Positions 44,630 to 55,369 of a DNA stretch of 64,000 nt are shown piece after piece (position 1 is the stretch's first letter; the number at the start of each line of letters is the position of its first letter). A model generated the notes under the pieces. That model was not told the origin of the DNA, searched no databases, and worked only from the letters and a program-made list of their open reading frames with translations. A program made the translations under genes and the position numbers. This DNA comes from Conchocele bisecta. Its lineage: Eukaryota; Mollusca; Bivalvia; Lucinida; Thyasiridae. The stretch lies in the NCBI GenBank assembly GCA_029237695.1, contig CM055275.1, positions 4,962,160 to 5,026,159 of the forward strand. The letters are read 5' to 3'.

Positions 44630-44900
44630 TTTGTGGCTGTGACTGGAGAAAAGGGGCTTATGGGTTTAGCGACCAGTGTAGATCCAGATCAGCCTGTGCA
44701 TCCGCACAGTCTGATCAGGATCTGCACTGTTCGCCATTCCATCAATGAAACATCATTCATGCTTCACGAGAACATCAAATTTACGCTACTGGGTATTTTT
44801 TCTGTATCTCAACGATCAACACCCATAAGCCCAATCCCCAGTACATACAGAACAAAAATGTATGAGCCAGGCCCCGTTTCTCCAGTCACAGCCACATCAG
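44630..44900. mobile_element. Family G MITE
   Basis: GGCTGTGACTGGAGAAAAGG at the left; GGCCCCGTTTCTCCAGTCACA at the right. Usual internal phrases are present (AGATCCAGATCAGCCTGTGC, GATCAGGATCTGCACTG). The right terminus is the seed of the next array. Confidence 0.8.
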
Positions 44901-45690
44901 AGAGCAAAATGTGATTATAGGCCGGTCTTTTCTCCAGTACTAGCACAACAGAGATGTGATATGAGCTGGCCCCGTTTCCCCATCAAAACCCAGCCCCATA
45001 AAGAGATGATATGAGCCCAGGCTTTCAGTTTCTCCAGTCACGCCATACAGAGAGCAAAATGTGATATGAGCCTGGCCCCGTTTCTCCATCACAGCCACAT
45101 CAGAGAGCAAAAGTATATGAGCCAGGCTCAGTTTCTCCATCACAGTCATAAGAGCAAAATGTGATGAGCCAGGCCCCTTTCTCCAATCACAGTCACCATG
45201 GAGACAAATGTTTGATATGACCAGGCTCAGTTTCATCCAGCACAGCCATACAGAGAGAATGTGATATGAGCCTGGCCCCGTTTCTCCAGGTCACGCCACA
45301 TTTACAGAGAGAAAAATGTGATATGACCAGGCTCAGTTTTCTCCAGCCACAGCCACATACAGAGAGTGTATATGACTGGCCCCGTTTCTCCAGTCCACGC
45401 CACTACAGAGATGTGATGAGCCAGGCTCAGGGTTTCAAGTTCCACAGCCCATACGAGAGAAAAATGTGATATGCGGCTCAGTCTCCAGTAACAGCCATAC
45501 AGAGAGCAAAATGTGATATGAGCCGGCTCAGTTTCTCCATCACAGTCACATACAGAGCCAAAAATGGATGAGCCAGGCCCCATTTCTCCATCACGTCATA
45601 CAGAGACAAAATGTATATGAGCCAGGCCCCATTTCAGTCAGTCACATACAGTTTGACAAAATGTGATATGAGCAGGCGGGAATACCTCTC
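44870..45690. repeat. About 60-bp satellite made from a family G terminus
   Basis: The unit ATGTGATATGAGCCAGGC(C/T)C, (C/A)GTTTCTCCAGTCACAGCCA, CAGAGAGCAAA recurs about 14 times with many dropped bases. It is a tandem growth of the family G right terminus. The loss pattern looks like uncorrected read error. Confidence 0.85.
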
Positions 45691-45989
45691 TTGTGACCGC
45701 CTTTTCGAATATTTATTTTGAAAATCAGTCATCAATATTAGTAAAAAATGACTATTTTCAAACTGTTTTGATAGAATTTGCATGTGATTTTCATGCCAAA
45801 TTCACATACATGATATTCATTCCAAAATAAAGATGTTATCTAAGTTTCTTTACAGTTTGATTGACATTTAATCCTACTCGGCCCTGTAAGAAACAGGAAA
45901 TCATGCATGTATACATGTATATAGAAATGATAATTATATGCTCAATAACATAATACAATATGCAGTACTGGAAATCAAATGACATGCAC

Positions 45990-46265
45990 CGACATACATG
46001 TACTACAATCACACTATCAATGACATGCACCAATATACATGTACTACAATCACACTATCAATGACATGCACCAATATACATGTACTACAATCACACTATC
46101 AATGACATGCACCAATATACATGTACTACAATCACACTATCAATGACATGCACCAATATACATGTACTACAATCACACTATCAATGACATGCATCGATAT
46201 ACATGTACTACAATCACACTATCAATGACATGCACCAATATACATGTACTACAATCACACTTATC
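45990..46265. repeat. 41-bp minisatellite x about 7
   Basis: The unit TATCAATGACATGCACCAAT ATACATGTACTACAATCACAC is nearly invariant. It ends 35 bp before the candidate ATG exon at 46302. Confidence 0.95.
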
Positions 46266-46301
46266 AAAGTGCATGATCACGTGGTTACAACAACAACAAC
46301 A

Positions 46302-46336
46302 ATGGCTGAAAGAGCTGAAAGCGCGTCCACTCCAAA
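46302..46336 (+). CDS. Candidate first coding exon
   Basis: A (CAA)n leader precedes ATGGCTGAAAGAGCTGAAAG, encoding MAERAESASTP plus two bases, then a good donor AAA|GTAAGAA. A short N-terminal exon ahead of a Rossmann GTGLIG exon (59150) would suit the plus-strand epimerase. However, the phases require at least one further exon between them, and none was found. It could also start an unrelated gene or be chance. A second (CAA)n-ATGGCGGCGAAAGATTTCC occurs at about 52807-52840. Confidence 0.3.
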
Positions 46337-46632
46337 GTAAGAATTATTTTATATTTTCCTTAATAGGCAACGGATTTTGATGAAATATGGCGCAGCAAAC
46401 GTGTCTTCATGACCTGCATTTGGTGGTCCAGGGAGTTTGGCACAGACTTGTGTCGTTTTTGCAAAGAATCGATTTCCGTGTTTTCTTTCGGAGGGCTTCT
46501 GGAAGTTTCAGTACTTGTTGTTGTTGTTTTAACACATGATCATACACCTTGACTATCTATTTAGAAGAAAATGGTTGTAAAAGAAAGGCTACAGAAATTT
46601 AATTCATGTTATTTTATTCAAAGAATTCAACA

Positions 46633-47048
46633 GGTGCAGGCCTCCAGATAAGGAATTAGTAATTGAGTAGTGTCACTCCATCATTTTTAAAGCAATTGAA
46701 TATTTCAAAATTTCAATTTGGTAAAATAAAATCACACTAATGTTTACACATCAACAGACAGCAATTATTGAATTGTTTGCTTCTAAATGAAAACATGTAT
46801 TGGCATTTCATTAGAATTGTCTCCAATGAGACAATTCTAATGAAATACCAAGATGTGTTTTCATTGAGTTTTCATAGAAAATAAAAACATATGCTATATT
46901 TGTGGTCTGTTTATCGTTTTCTGCAGCATGATAAAGGTACCACAACATTTTTATTGCTTTTTTGATACTCGCTACTTCTGATTTCAATTGGGTTTTTGGC
47001 AATTTTAATTGGGTATTTAAGGAAATACGCAGCTTATCTGGAGTTCTG
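46633..47048. mobile_element. AGCTCCAGATAAG MITE, subfamily 1, copy 3
   Basis: GGCCTCCAGATAAGGAATTA to CAGCTTATCTGGAGTTCTG. A central palindrome, CATTAGAATTGTCTCCAATG AGACAATTCTAATG, lies at about 46808-46840 and is also in copy 63175-63566. Confidence 0.8.
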
Positions 47049-47236
47049 AGGGGTATTTGGAAGCATTCATGCATTATTCCAAGAAAGCTTCCATTACATT
47101 ACGTTACATTACATTTGAAAATACTTTACACACAGATTATTGCTGTGACGTTGGATAAAAATAGAAATGTGGCCTGTCCGAACACAAATGCCCATGCTGG
47201 CAGCCAAAGAAAATGAGGCACATTTGAAAAGACAGA

Positions 47237-47736
47237 NNNNNNNNNNNNNNNNNNNNNNNNNNNNNNNNNNNNNNNNNNNNNNNNNNNNNNNNNNNNNNNN
47301 NNNNNNNNNNNNNNNNNNNNNNNNNNNNNNNNNNNNNNNNNNNNNNNNNNNNNNNNNNNNNNNNNNNNNNNNNNNNNNNNNNNNNNNNNNNNNNNNNNNN
47401 NNNNNNNNNNNNNNNNNNNNNNNNNNNNNNNNNNNNNNNNNNNNNNNNNNNNNNNNNNNNNNNNNNNNNNNNNNNNNNNNNNNNNNNNNNNNNNNNNNNN
47501 NNNNNNNNNNNNNNNNNNNNNNNNNNNNNNNNNNNNNNNNNNNNNNNNNNNNNNNNNNNNNNNNNNNNNNNNNNNNNNNNNNNNNNNNNNNNNNNNNNNN
47601 NNNNNNNNNNNNNNNNNNNNNNNNNNNNNNNNNNNNNNNNNNNNNNNNNNNNNNNNNNNNNNNNNNNNNNNNNNNNNNNNNNNNNNNNNNNNNNNNNNNN
47701 NNNNNNNNNNNNNNNNNNNNNNNNNNNNNNNNNNNN
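47237..47736. other. Assembly gap, exactly 500 N
   Basis: Fixed-length gap. A perfect palindrome starts at the very next base. Frames crossing it are artificial. Confidence 1.
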
Positions 47737-47787
47737 CCAATGATAAAATAAATGGAGTCTATATGACTCCATTTATTTTATCATTGG
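47737..47787. repeat. Perfect palindrome at the gap edge
   Basis: CCAATGATAAAATAAATGGA GTC and its exact inverse flank a TATAT loop. The hairpin abuts the gap, so it may be the structure that broke the assembly. Confidence 0.9.
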
Positions 47788-48550
47788 CATGTCCTGACAG
47801 TAAGTACGTGACAAACAGCTATATGAGGTCAGTTCGTAGCTGCCACTTCAAAACCATGTTGCAAAATGTGAACTCGCCCATGCATATCCAACATTGGCAT
47901 ATGCATGCTATTGTTTGGGCCATTCCATTAAAGATCAATAAAACAGTTTTGTTTAAATGATAGAATTTGATAATATGAAATGAGTTCTGAAAACCGCATG
48001 CAAAAATACCAAATACTGTTATTGTTAATTAGCTGGAATATGCCGTTCCACTATGATGTCATCAATTATTTTTTAAATAAACTAAGTGAGTCCTACACCA
48101 CCGCCTGCGTTAATCTTTCCAAGATGTCAACGTTTCTGAACATCTACTGGCAATATCAACTCGCGAACAAGCAGTTTGGCTGTGCCTGAGCTGTAGCACA
48201 GTTCAGGCTCAACCAATCAAGCTGCTTGCTTTCAAGTACACTATTCAAGTATTTTGTAATGCATACATTGATAAATATTCGCAGGATTAGCGCAGACGGT
48301 ATTTTTTATTGTTGATTTGTCAACTTAGTAAAAAATAGCTCAATATGAGTTTTTCCAAAAAATGGTGGCAATTTTCTTAGAGCCCAACATTCAAAATGGC
48401 CAACGCCAATTTGAAATATATAAACTACATTTTATCCCGTCAACACAGTGCGTATGTGCCGTGAAACACGGTGCCGTGAAACATTGTTGATATCCAGTCA
48501 ATACATTTTTTGTATTTTACAGCCATTTGTTGGTGTTGACGGGATAAATA
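47788..48550. other. No gene seen
   Basis: A 69-codon plus frame (47980-48189) has protein-like composition but no splice sites, motif or homology that I recognise. The AT-rich remainder is uninformative. Confidence 0.4.
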
Positions 48551-48695
48551 GAATAGTAGGTTAGTGCCGTGAATGGAAAAAAATATCTGGCGCGGCGCGG
48601 AAACGGGATGTGCTCGGCATAGCCTCGCCCATCCCGTTTCCTGAGCCTTGCCAGATATTTTTTCCCATTCACGGCACTAACCTACTATTCTCTAT
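48551..48695. mobile_element. Foldback MITE, 40-bp arms
   Basis: GAATAGTAGGTTAGTGCCGT GAATGG... and its inverse ...CACTAACCTACTATTC form arms of about 41 bp around a GC-rich loop (GGAAACGGGATGTGCTCGGC / inverted CATCCCGTTTCC). It is a strong hairpin. Confidence 0.85.
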
Positions 48696-49359
48696 CCATT
48701 TTCCTTATATCTGAACCAAAGTATATGTTGTTACCACTCATTTGAACCGTCTCGGCGAACAACATATACTTCTGATGAGAAATAAAGAAATTATTGAGCC
48801 TTGCCGGATATTTTTCCTATTCTCTATCTATTTCTAATAAAATAAGCAAGAAACACACATGAGGTGTCTTCCCAATACTGATAACATGCCAAAACTGTTG
48901 ATATTAATATTTTTCAACTTGTATCATGAAGTCCAAGATGGCCACCACCCACCATCTTATAGAGAATAATTTACTCTAATGGATGCAAGATGGCCACCAC
49001 CCACCATCTTAAAACACATACTACTCCATATTGTTAGTGGGAGCTAAACTAAAAGTAAAACTAATGTATATATATTCACTAATGTTAGCATTCCTGCTGG
49101 AGGGCTGTGTGTTTGTTTGAAAGTCACAATTTAAAGCCCTTGATATCCAAGATGGCAGCCGTCGGCGATCTTGAACATAAAACACATTATTTATGTGGCG
49201 AAAATTAAGCTAAATGTACATGCTTCAAGTTGTCAACATTAAATAATGAAAAGTCATGCAGAGCATGATGTTATTAGCCGATCAAATCAGGGTTCAATAT
49301 ATGTCCGCATTTTAGTAGTTACTGAGTCTCGGGGGTGGGGGGGGATGAATGAGCGAGTG
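48696..49359. other. No gene seen; MITE fragment and a short duplication
   Basis: 48720-48790 holds the CCGTCTCG(G/T)CGA family seen at 34.38 and 56.55 kb. CAAGATGGCCACCACCCACC is repeated at 48933 and 48986. Nothing else is recognised. Confidence 0.5.
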
Positions 49360-49520
49360 AGTATTGGTGTTTAACGGCCTATCAACAGCTAAGGTCATTT
49401 AAGGCCGGGCCAACGGGTTGTACTATCCCGCATTAAACGGGTCCACGATGAGGAAAATTCCCAAAATCAGAATATTTCCATGCCACACCAGTCACTTTAG
49501 TAGCTCGGCCCCAAAGTAAT
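49360..49520 (+). repeat. Family S element, truncated
   Basis: GGTGTTTAACGGCCTATCAA CAGCTAAGG through AAAATCAGAATATTTCC to CACACCAGTCACTTT. It is deleted in the middle and lacks the 3' third. Confidence 0.75.
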
Positions 49521-50495
49521 ATGATTTGCCATAAGCTTATTACTTCTTAATGGAGCATAACAGGTTAACGTTGTCACTTGTTTATCCCTTGTTTATCGAT
49601 TTAAATGGTTTAAATCGACTCGAAGCTTACGTTCAACGGCCGCACAAACTCGATTGAACTGCACGCCTTCCAATGATTTAAATACGCAGCGCGTTTAAAT
49701 AGTCAATTACGTTTTTTTAATGTGCGCACTGGTCATTTAAAAAGGGGCCCATCCGTGCTTTTTTGCGCGATGTCGGGCGCAAGACAATCAATAATTTGCG
49801 GCATTGACAATAATTAAGGGGGATTGCCGCAATCGCGCGTGCTGGATGCATCCCTGCCATCCCTGCATGATACGTAAACAAATCAAAGTTCGCTATGAAG
49901 GGCAATTCTTCGTTTTGATTGGTGGAAAATTTTGTGAATATTAACTAGCGTCAAATGACGCGCATACGCGATCCAATGGGATAAACCCGAGATGCTGGGG
50001 TTGCTAGTCGGAGGAGATTTTGAGCAGAGGTCGATTATAAATTAGCCGAATAAACACATTTTACGCGTTTATACGTGGCTGAAGCTTGTTCTGTTTAATA
50101 AATAAAAGCTTTAAATTAGCCCAATAATCGGCGTATGTTGGCGTATATGGCCATTAGAGCCAACTATGGACTTCAACAACAACAACTTCCGGGTTCAATC
50201 TCTTCCGGCGTTCAGCTCATTACGTATTCAAAATTGTGTTATTTGGCTATATTTAAAGTTTTAAACGGAGGTAATTGCCAAAAATGCAAACTTTATCGGT
50301 TGATGCAATTTGGAAGTGATACAGCAAAATTCGCGTTCGTAGATTACCGAATAGCGGAGAAAAGGGTTGCTACAAACTTTTTCATAATTCGATTGATGAC
50401 CAATATATTAGCCGATCTATAAATAGATCGGCTAATAATAAAAAGGTGCGAACATTGTATACGCTGAAATGACCCTACATGTACCGATTACGTAC
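49521..50495. other. No gene seen; one palindrome
   Basis: ATTAGCCGATCTATAAATAG ATCGGCTAAT at 50408-50438 is a perfect inverted repeat. The 95-codon plus frame at 50135-50422 is not supported by any motif. Confidence 0.45.
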
Positions 50496-50631
50496 CCTCG
50501 TACGACAGTCCTGGAACCCGTGTAGGTGTTTATCACGCGGTTTATGCAGTAGTGATTTGGCGGCTGACACGTGACTTCTTCGTACAAATCCTCGCAGATC
50601 TCCAACGGACCGTTACACGACGCGCAAGCTC
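50496..50631 (-). CDS. Cysteine-rich exon, LU/three-finger-like
   Basis: On minus the acceptor GTGTCTGACAG opens a 136-base exon reading ACASCNGPLEICEDLYEEVT, then CQPPNHYCINRVINTYTGSR and TVVRG, to the donor GG|GTACGT. Cysteines are spaced C-x2-C-x6-C-x8-C-x6-C. The split codon can give R-G-C with the next exon. This spacing and the YC...RGC ending resemble Ly6/uPAR (LU) three-finger domains, which are secreted or GPI-anchored. Codon use and both splice sites are good. No partner exons (signal peptide, last cysteines) were found nearby, so the family call is provisional. Confidence 0.55.
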
Positions 50632-52983
50632 CTGTCAGACACAAATTTATACATTAAACACTTTCAACCCTAAATAACTTTAATGAATTTAAGGATCAAC
50701 TTAATCGCCACAAAATTATTGTCAGACTATTCCATTTACATGTATTTATTATATGAAATGTATACTAATACATTTTATTATAATTGGTCGGAATGCAATA
50801 GATTTTAATTGCTAATTTCATCAATTTTACGCAAAACACAAAGAAAAATGTACAAAATGAAAACTGCAGTAAACTAAAACTGCTGGATGTTATCTTGGAA
50901 CATGTTATTCTGTCAAACAATACTGGTTAGAGGTGAAATATGACACCTTGAAAAATCAGACTTTTCCCTTAAGGCATCACGGGACGGTTGAAAATAGCCA
51001 AAATTGACTGCTTTTCTGAGCAACGTATCTGGTATGTCCAAATGCAGAAATGAATATGATGTAAAATGATCAAGCTTACGATACTATTAAATGACAACGT
51101 ATTTTCTGATAATTCGATTGCAAAGATACGACACCTTTTTGTGCACGAATCGAGAGAGCATGATGAAAGTGCCAACTTCTGGCTAACACGCGTGCACGTG
51201 TTATTATCGCAATTTCTGATTTATCTCGCTATCGTTTTTACCGCCTGTTATGGTGTAGAGTTTCCGTAAGAAATTGTATAAAATTAAGGATACGGTGTTT
51301 CGCGAAAACACGCTACGGTTTGTACAGGTGAGACAAAATAGATACGTTGTGCCGCACATTTCTTTTCAGAGCTAGCTGGCAAAAGGTGCGATGGTTACAG
51401 CATCATTGTCCGTCAGTTGCTCGTGTTTTTTTTTAAATCTAAAACACCCAAATTGCCGAATGCAAATACACTTCCCGCGCATACATACTGAGTTGAAGTC
51501 TATTTGTAAAGCCAATTTTCTGAAATCATCCAAAAGCAAAGTAATATTGATGTAATATCCTCAATTGGTAAACATGACTATTCACAAATGTGAATGTTTC
51601 GTAATTTAGTACAGACCAACACAAAGATAGTTGTTTTCACTTCAAACCTTCACTAAAAGGGGTATTTAATTAGTATGATATACAAACAAAATAAAAACAT
51701 GCACACATTATATAAAACAAAAAGTATATACTGAAATGATTTTAAAATGCAATAAGGAGTTTAAGGTAGTAGGTCATAGATAGATATACACTCAGCTTCA
51801 ATGATAATTGTTTATAAGAGTGATGTGATATATTAATGTAACATATGTAAACATTGTCTTGTTACTATATACTATATGGTTCATTGAGTTGCCATCTCCG
51901 CCATCTGTGTATGTACAAGCCATCGTACAGTTTCACCACTTCGTGCGTTTGACACATACAGCAAATAATATGACAGTAAACCAAGTAGAGACAACACTGA
52001 TAGGTGCCTACAAATACACAATGTAACAGACAGTAACTTGTGTGCACAAGTAGAGACAACACTGATAGGTGCCTACAAATACACAATGTAGCACATATAC
52101 ATGTACATGTGATCTGGAATTCGCCTGTGGCAGACTAAAACTAAACTAACCCCACACAAGGAATAGCATGGATATCTAATTCCCACTGCTGCTGTCTAAT
52201 TCATGTGTACCAGTGGAGAAAACATTGATGTGTGAATAAAACTACAGCACATGTCAGTGTACAGGTGATATACAAAGAATTCCGCCTGCCGAGGTATTTA
52301 ACCGTAACCTGATCATGGTCATGTGCTAAAGTAAGCACCACACAAACCATCAGAGAAGTGCATGCTTTAAACACGGAAAAAATTTATCATAATTTATTTT
52401 GGATGATCTCCCTTGGCTGCTAGAATGCCTAAGTTAAATTAAAACATCGAAATAAGACTCTTTTTACCATAAAAATGTATTCAAATCGGGTTCAATAACT
52501 TCTTAAGAACGATATTAAAAGGTTTTGAGACATATTAATTGGATAACTTATTCATTACATGAGGATTTGGGGAGGATTTGGGGGAAAATGAGGATTTGGG
52601 GAGGATTTGGGTGAATCGTGCTGCCCCCGGCACACACCCGTATAGTTTTTGTCAAGTCGCATCTGAACCTGTACATATGGTGATTGGAACTTTTAGTGTG
52701 CCCAATAGACTTTGTGCAATAACTACTACCGCTGACGCTGTCCTGTGTAAATACTACCCTGTTATACTCGGAAGAGGTGTGCAATTTATGGCAGAAGATA
52801 TACCACAACAACAACAACAATGGCGGCGAAAGATTTCCCAAAAGGGTTTCTACTGTTTCGCAGGGTTAATTCGTGAATTTTTTCGACTTTTGTATAGGAA
52901 TAGTAGCACACAGTTGTATTTTAAGACCGAGAGCATGTGCTGTCATGTATTTCTATGCCCAGGTCATTGGAGTGACTAATGAC
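50632..52983. other. Sparse region; no gene supported
   Basis: AT-rich. It holds a two-fold 67-bp duplication at about 51982-52090 (CAAGTAGAGACAACACTGAT AGGTGCCTAC...), a GAGGATTTGGGGAGGATTTGGG repeat at about 52560-52610, and a (CAA)n-ATGGCG start-like site at about 52807. The 133-codon plus frame at 52578-52979 has no recognisable domain. Confidence 0.45.
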
Positions 52984-53019
52984 CGGGCCCGTAGCCAGAC
53001 CTGTTTGAAAGGGGGGTGG

Positions 53020-53185
53020 GGGTGGGGTGGGGGGGGGGGTTGTTTCGAAGGCCCAATGGGCCTGAGGTATATAGGGGGGTCTACAAAAGTGGACCTCGAT
53101 GCTAAAAAATGTACTTCGAGGCTGGGCGGGGGAGGTGGGGGGGGGGGGGGGGGGGGGGGGGGGGGTGGGGGGGGGGGGGGGGGGG
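53020..53185. repeat. G-homopolymer tracts
   Basis: Runs of G up to about 29 long at 53137-53185, plus GGGGTGGGGGTGGGG at about 53010. The glycine- and proline-rich frames here are artefacts. Confidence 0.95.
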
Positions 53186-53911
53186 TCGAGAGGTTCCGTC
53201 AACTGGAGGTTTCGTCAACTGAGAGGTTTCGTCAACTATGCGACCGGTTCGTCAATTAGGCAATTTAGAGTAAAACTCGCTAATGACCGAAACGTGCCAT
53301 ACAATTGATCAGATAATTGATGGTCATTAAAGTGGATAATAATGACAGATATTTGTTGATATTTCAAAGTATGTTTGGTTGTATATATGGGCATTTAAAG
53401 GTAGATATTTTAATAACATTTTAAAGTATCTTTAGGTGTATATTTTGTGATATTTGATATTTGTATATTAATTTGTATAATCACCCACGTAGATATTTTA
53501 TTTTAATAACATTTTAAAGTATCTTTTGTGTATTTGTATATTTGTATATTATTTTGTATAATCACCCGCTTATGCAGCATTTGTAAGCCATCAACAGATA
53601 CACAATCTGCATAATTTTGGCATGTTGGGCCAATTGGGCCTGGAATTGGAAATAAAACTATATGAACTATGTAAAGTAATGTATTTTAATAACTTTCTAG
53701 AACATAAATACAGATTCCTGTAGCCAATTTCATCAAAATTGTAAAAGTATACTTATCTAGCAAAGTATATTTGATGATTACAACTATGCAGAATTATTAC
53801 AAAATGGCCAAAATGGCTGTGATAATATAATAAATTCAGTATAATACAAATTAATAAATTTACCATAAAATTGAAAATGGAAAAGTATACTTTACAATGT
53901 TGGTGAAATAG

Positions 53912-54240
53912 GCTACTGATCTGGGGTTACACTGGTCATATGTCAAAACGTACGTTTTCTCATATTTTACATACATGTTTACCACATAAATATCACATCC
54001 ACGTATAATTCCTGATCTGGGGTTACACTGGTCATATGTCAAAACGTACGTTTTCTCATATTTTACATACATGTTTACCACATAAATATCACATCCACGT
54101 ATAATTCCTGATCTGGGGTTACACTGGTCATATGTCAAAACGTACGTTTTCTCATATTTTACATAAATGTTTACCACATAAATATCACATCCACGTATAA
54201 TTCCTGATCTGGGGTTACACTGGTCATATGTCGAAATGTA
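53912..54240. repeat. 96-bp minisatellite x about 3.5 inside the transposon
   Basis: The unit GATCTGGGGTTACACTGGTC ATATGTCAAAACGTACG ... CACGTATAATTCCT is repeated just 3' of the transposase stop. The minus frame of 105 codons is a repeat translation (period divisible by three). Confidence 0.9.
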
Positions 54241-54269
54241 CGTTTTACATCACGCATAAATACAACAAT

Positions 54270-54598
54270 TCAATCTTCTTCGTCGTGGATGGCGTCTCCA
54301 GAGTCGATTGGTCCCAGTCCGGTGATGTTGCTGACTTCCCTCAGTAGCTGCGTGGTGCTGATCTCGTCGTCTTCGTAGCGATCCCATGCGGTGAACAGGC
54401 GTCCATGGATGTTGGCGTACTTCTTGCGGTGTAGTCGGGTCAGGAGGTTGTCGCTAACGAGTCGGATCTGTAGGTCTACGATGGCTGCTTCCTGCTTCAG
54501 TAGTGGGACCAGGGTGTAGAATCCGAGGTCCGACTTCCCGGCGCGGTTGTTAATTCGATGATGCCATCCCTCGACGTCGTTGTTGGTACGCGTCGTCT
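54270..54598 (-). pseudogene. MULE-type transposase C-terminal remnant
   Basis: This frame has no in-frame ATG. It runs from just after a TAG (54599-54597) to TGA (54272-54270): TRTNNDVEGWHHRINNRAGK, SDLGFYTLVPLLKQEAAIVD and on to an acidic tail ending HDEED. 'RTNNDxEGWHxRxN' is the hallmark C-terminal block of MULE/FLYWCH-associated transposases. Downstream residues (Q-I-R-L-V-S-D-N, Y-A-N-I-H-G-R-L) also fit. The DDE catalytic region that should precede it is missing. The upstream PHD exon joins it out of frame, so it is an internal-deletion remnant. Confidence 0.75.
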
Positions 54599-54683
54599 AC
54601 AACCTCTGTACGACAGTTGTTGCATCGCCATTCGATACTTATGCTACCCCTCGCCATCTGTCTGTAGTCGGCCGACGAAATGC
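54550..54683 (-). CDS. PHD finger exon 2 of the transposon
   Basis: After acceptor TTATTTTACAG the frame reads (G)ISSADYRQMARGSISIEWRC, then NNCRTEVVDD, and hits a stop at 54550. W-R-C-N-N-C supplies the final C-x2-C pair of the PHD finger begun in exon 1. It overlaps the transposase remnant in a different frame from 54598, so the present protein would end soon after the finger. Confidence 0.65.
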
Positions 54684-54873
54684 CTGTAAAATAAGTAGAT
54701 GTAATGTAATAAGTTATAAAAACTATATTTTATTTTTGGAAATTCATACTATTTACATGTAGATGTAATGTAATAAGTTATAAAAACTATATTTTATTTA
54801 TGGAAAGTCATACTATTTACGATCATGAAATACAGTTACACTATAATATTAATAAAATATAATGAAAACATAC

Positions 54874-54982
54874 CAGTATCACATTTCCTATGTTGCCACC
54901 GACTGCAGCCGTCGCAGCATATAGCATGCATACGGGCAGTAACCACACCAGAACACAAGACGCAGTACGACTTATCATCCAT
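54874..54982 (-). CDS. PHD finger exon 1 of the transposon
   Basis: It starts MDDKSYCVLCSGVVTARMHA, then ICCDGCSRWQHRKCDT, to donor CTG|GTATGT; a start 13 codons upstream (55021) is also open. C-x2-C ... C-x2-C ... H-x2-C followed by W-x-C-x2-C in exon 2 gives a complete PHD zinc finger. Such fingers are known at the N-terminus of some metazoan transposases, possibly for chromatin targeting. The 189-base intron has canonical ends and the phase is right (G|GC). Confidence 0.72.
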
Positions 54983-55369
54983 GATGAATTGTTGTGAGGA
55001 AGTTACAAATTGCCCACCCATTTATATGTTTCAGCGCTTGTGCAGTTGACATGGATCAGGCAAAAAGCCGTCAAATGACAATTAGCTTGAGTGAATCATA
55101 AATAATCATCACGAATTAACTATTTGAATCATGAATAATCATCACGAATTAACTATTTGAATCATGATTAATCAACTACTTGGTGAAAATGCGAAATTCA
55201 ATTAGCCGAGGTGTGATCAATACCATTCAACTATAATCGCCTAATTGACGAACCGGTAACCAGTTGACGGAACCACTCGACTTTTCACTCTATTTTGCCT
55301 AATTGACGAAACCTCCAGTTGACGGAACCTCCTGAATTCGCTACGGGCCTGGATTATGTTCCTTTGGAA

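Larger units (their letters stand above)
53190..55331 (-). mobile_element. 2.1-kb MULE-like DNA transposon with PHD finger, internally deleted
   Basis: Terminal inverted repeats begin GAGGTTCCGTCAACTGGAGG at 53190 and end with its inverse at 55331. Further inner matches include TTCGTCAATTAGGCAA and ACCGGTTCGTCAATTAGGC. A shorter inverted pair, GGCCCGTAGC, lies just outside (about 52986 and 55348), so the true ends may be there. Inside on minus are a two-exon PHD finger and a MULE-type transposase C-terminus in another frame. The catalytic middle is absent. Confidence 0.7.

Noticed and set aside
47980..48189. 69-codon plus frame with protein-like composition
   Set aside because: No splice sites, homology or neighbouring exons; kept only as an unexplained frame.
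53099..53308. Glycine-rich and proline-rich proteins over 52.9-53.3 kb and 25.35-25.58 kb
   Set aside because: They are translations of G or C homopolymer runs.
29853..54177. A rule that minisatellite periods are multiples of three (36, 48, 75, 96, 99 bp)
   Set aside because: Other arrays here have periods of 41, 52, 59, 88 and 94 bp; the impression arises because only multiples of three produce long open frames.
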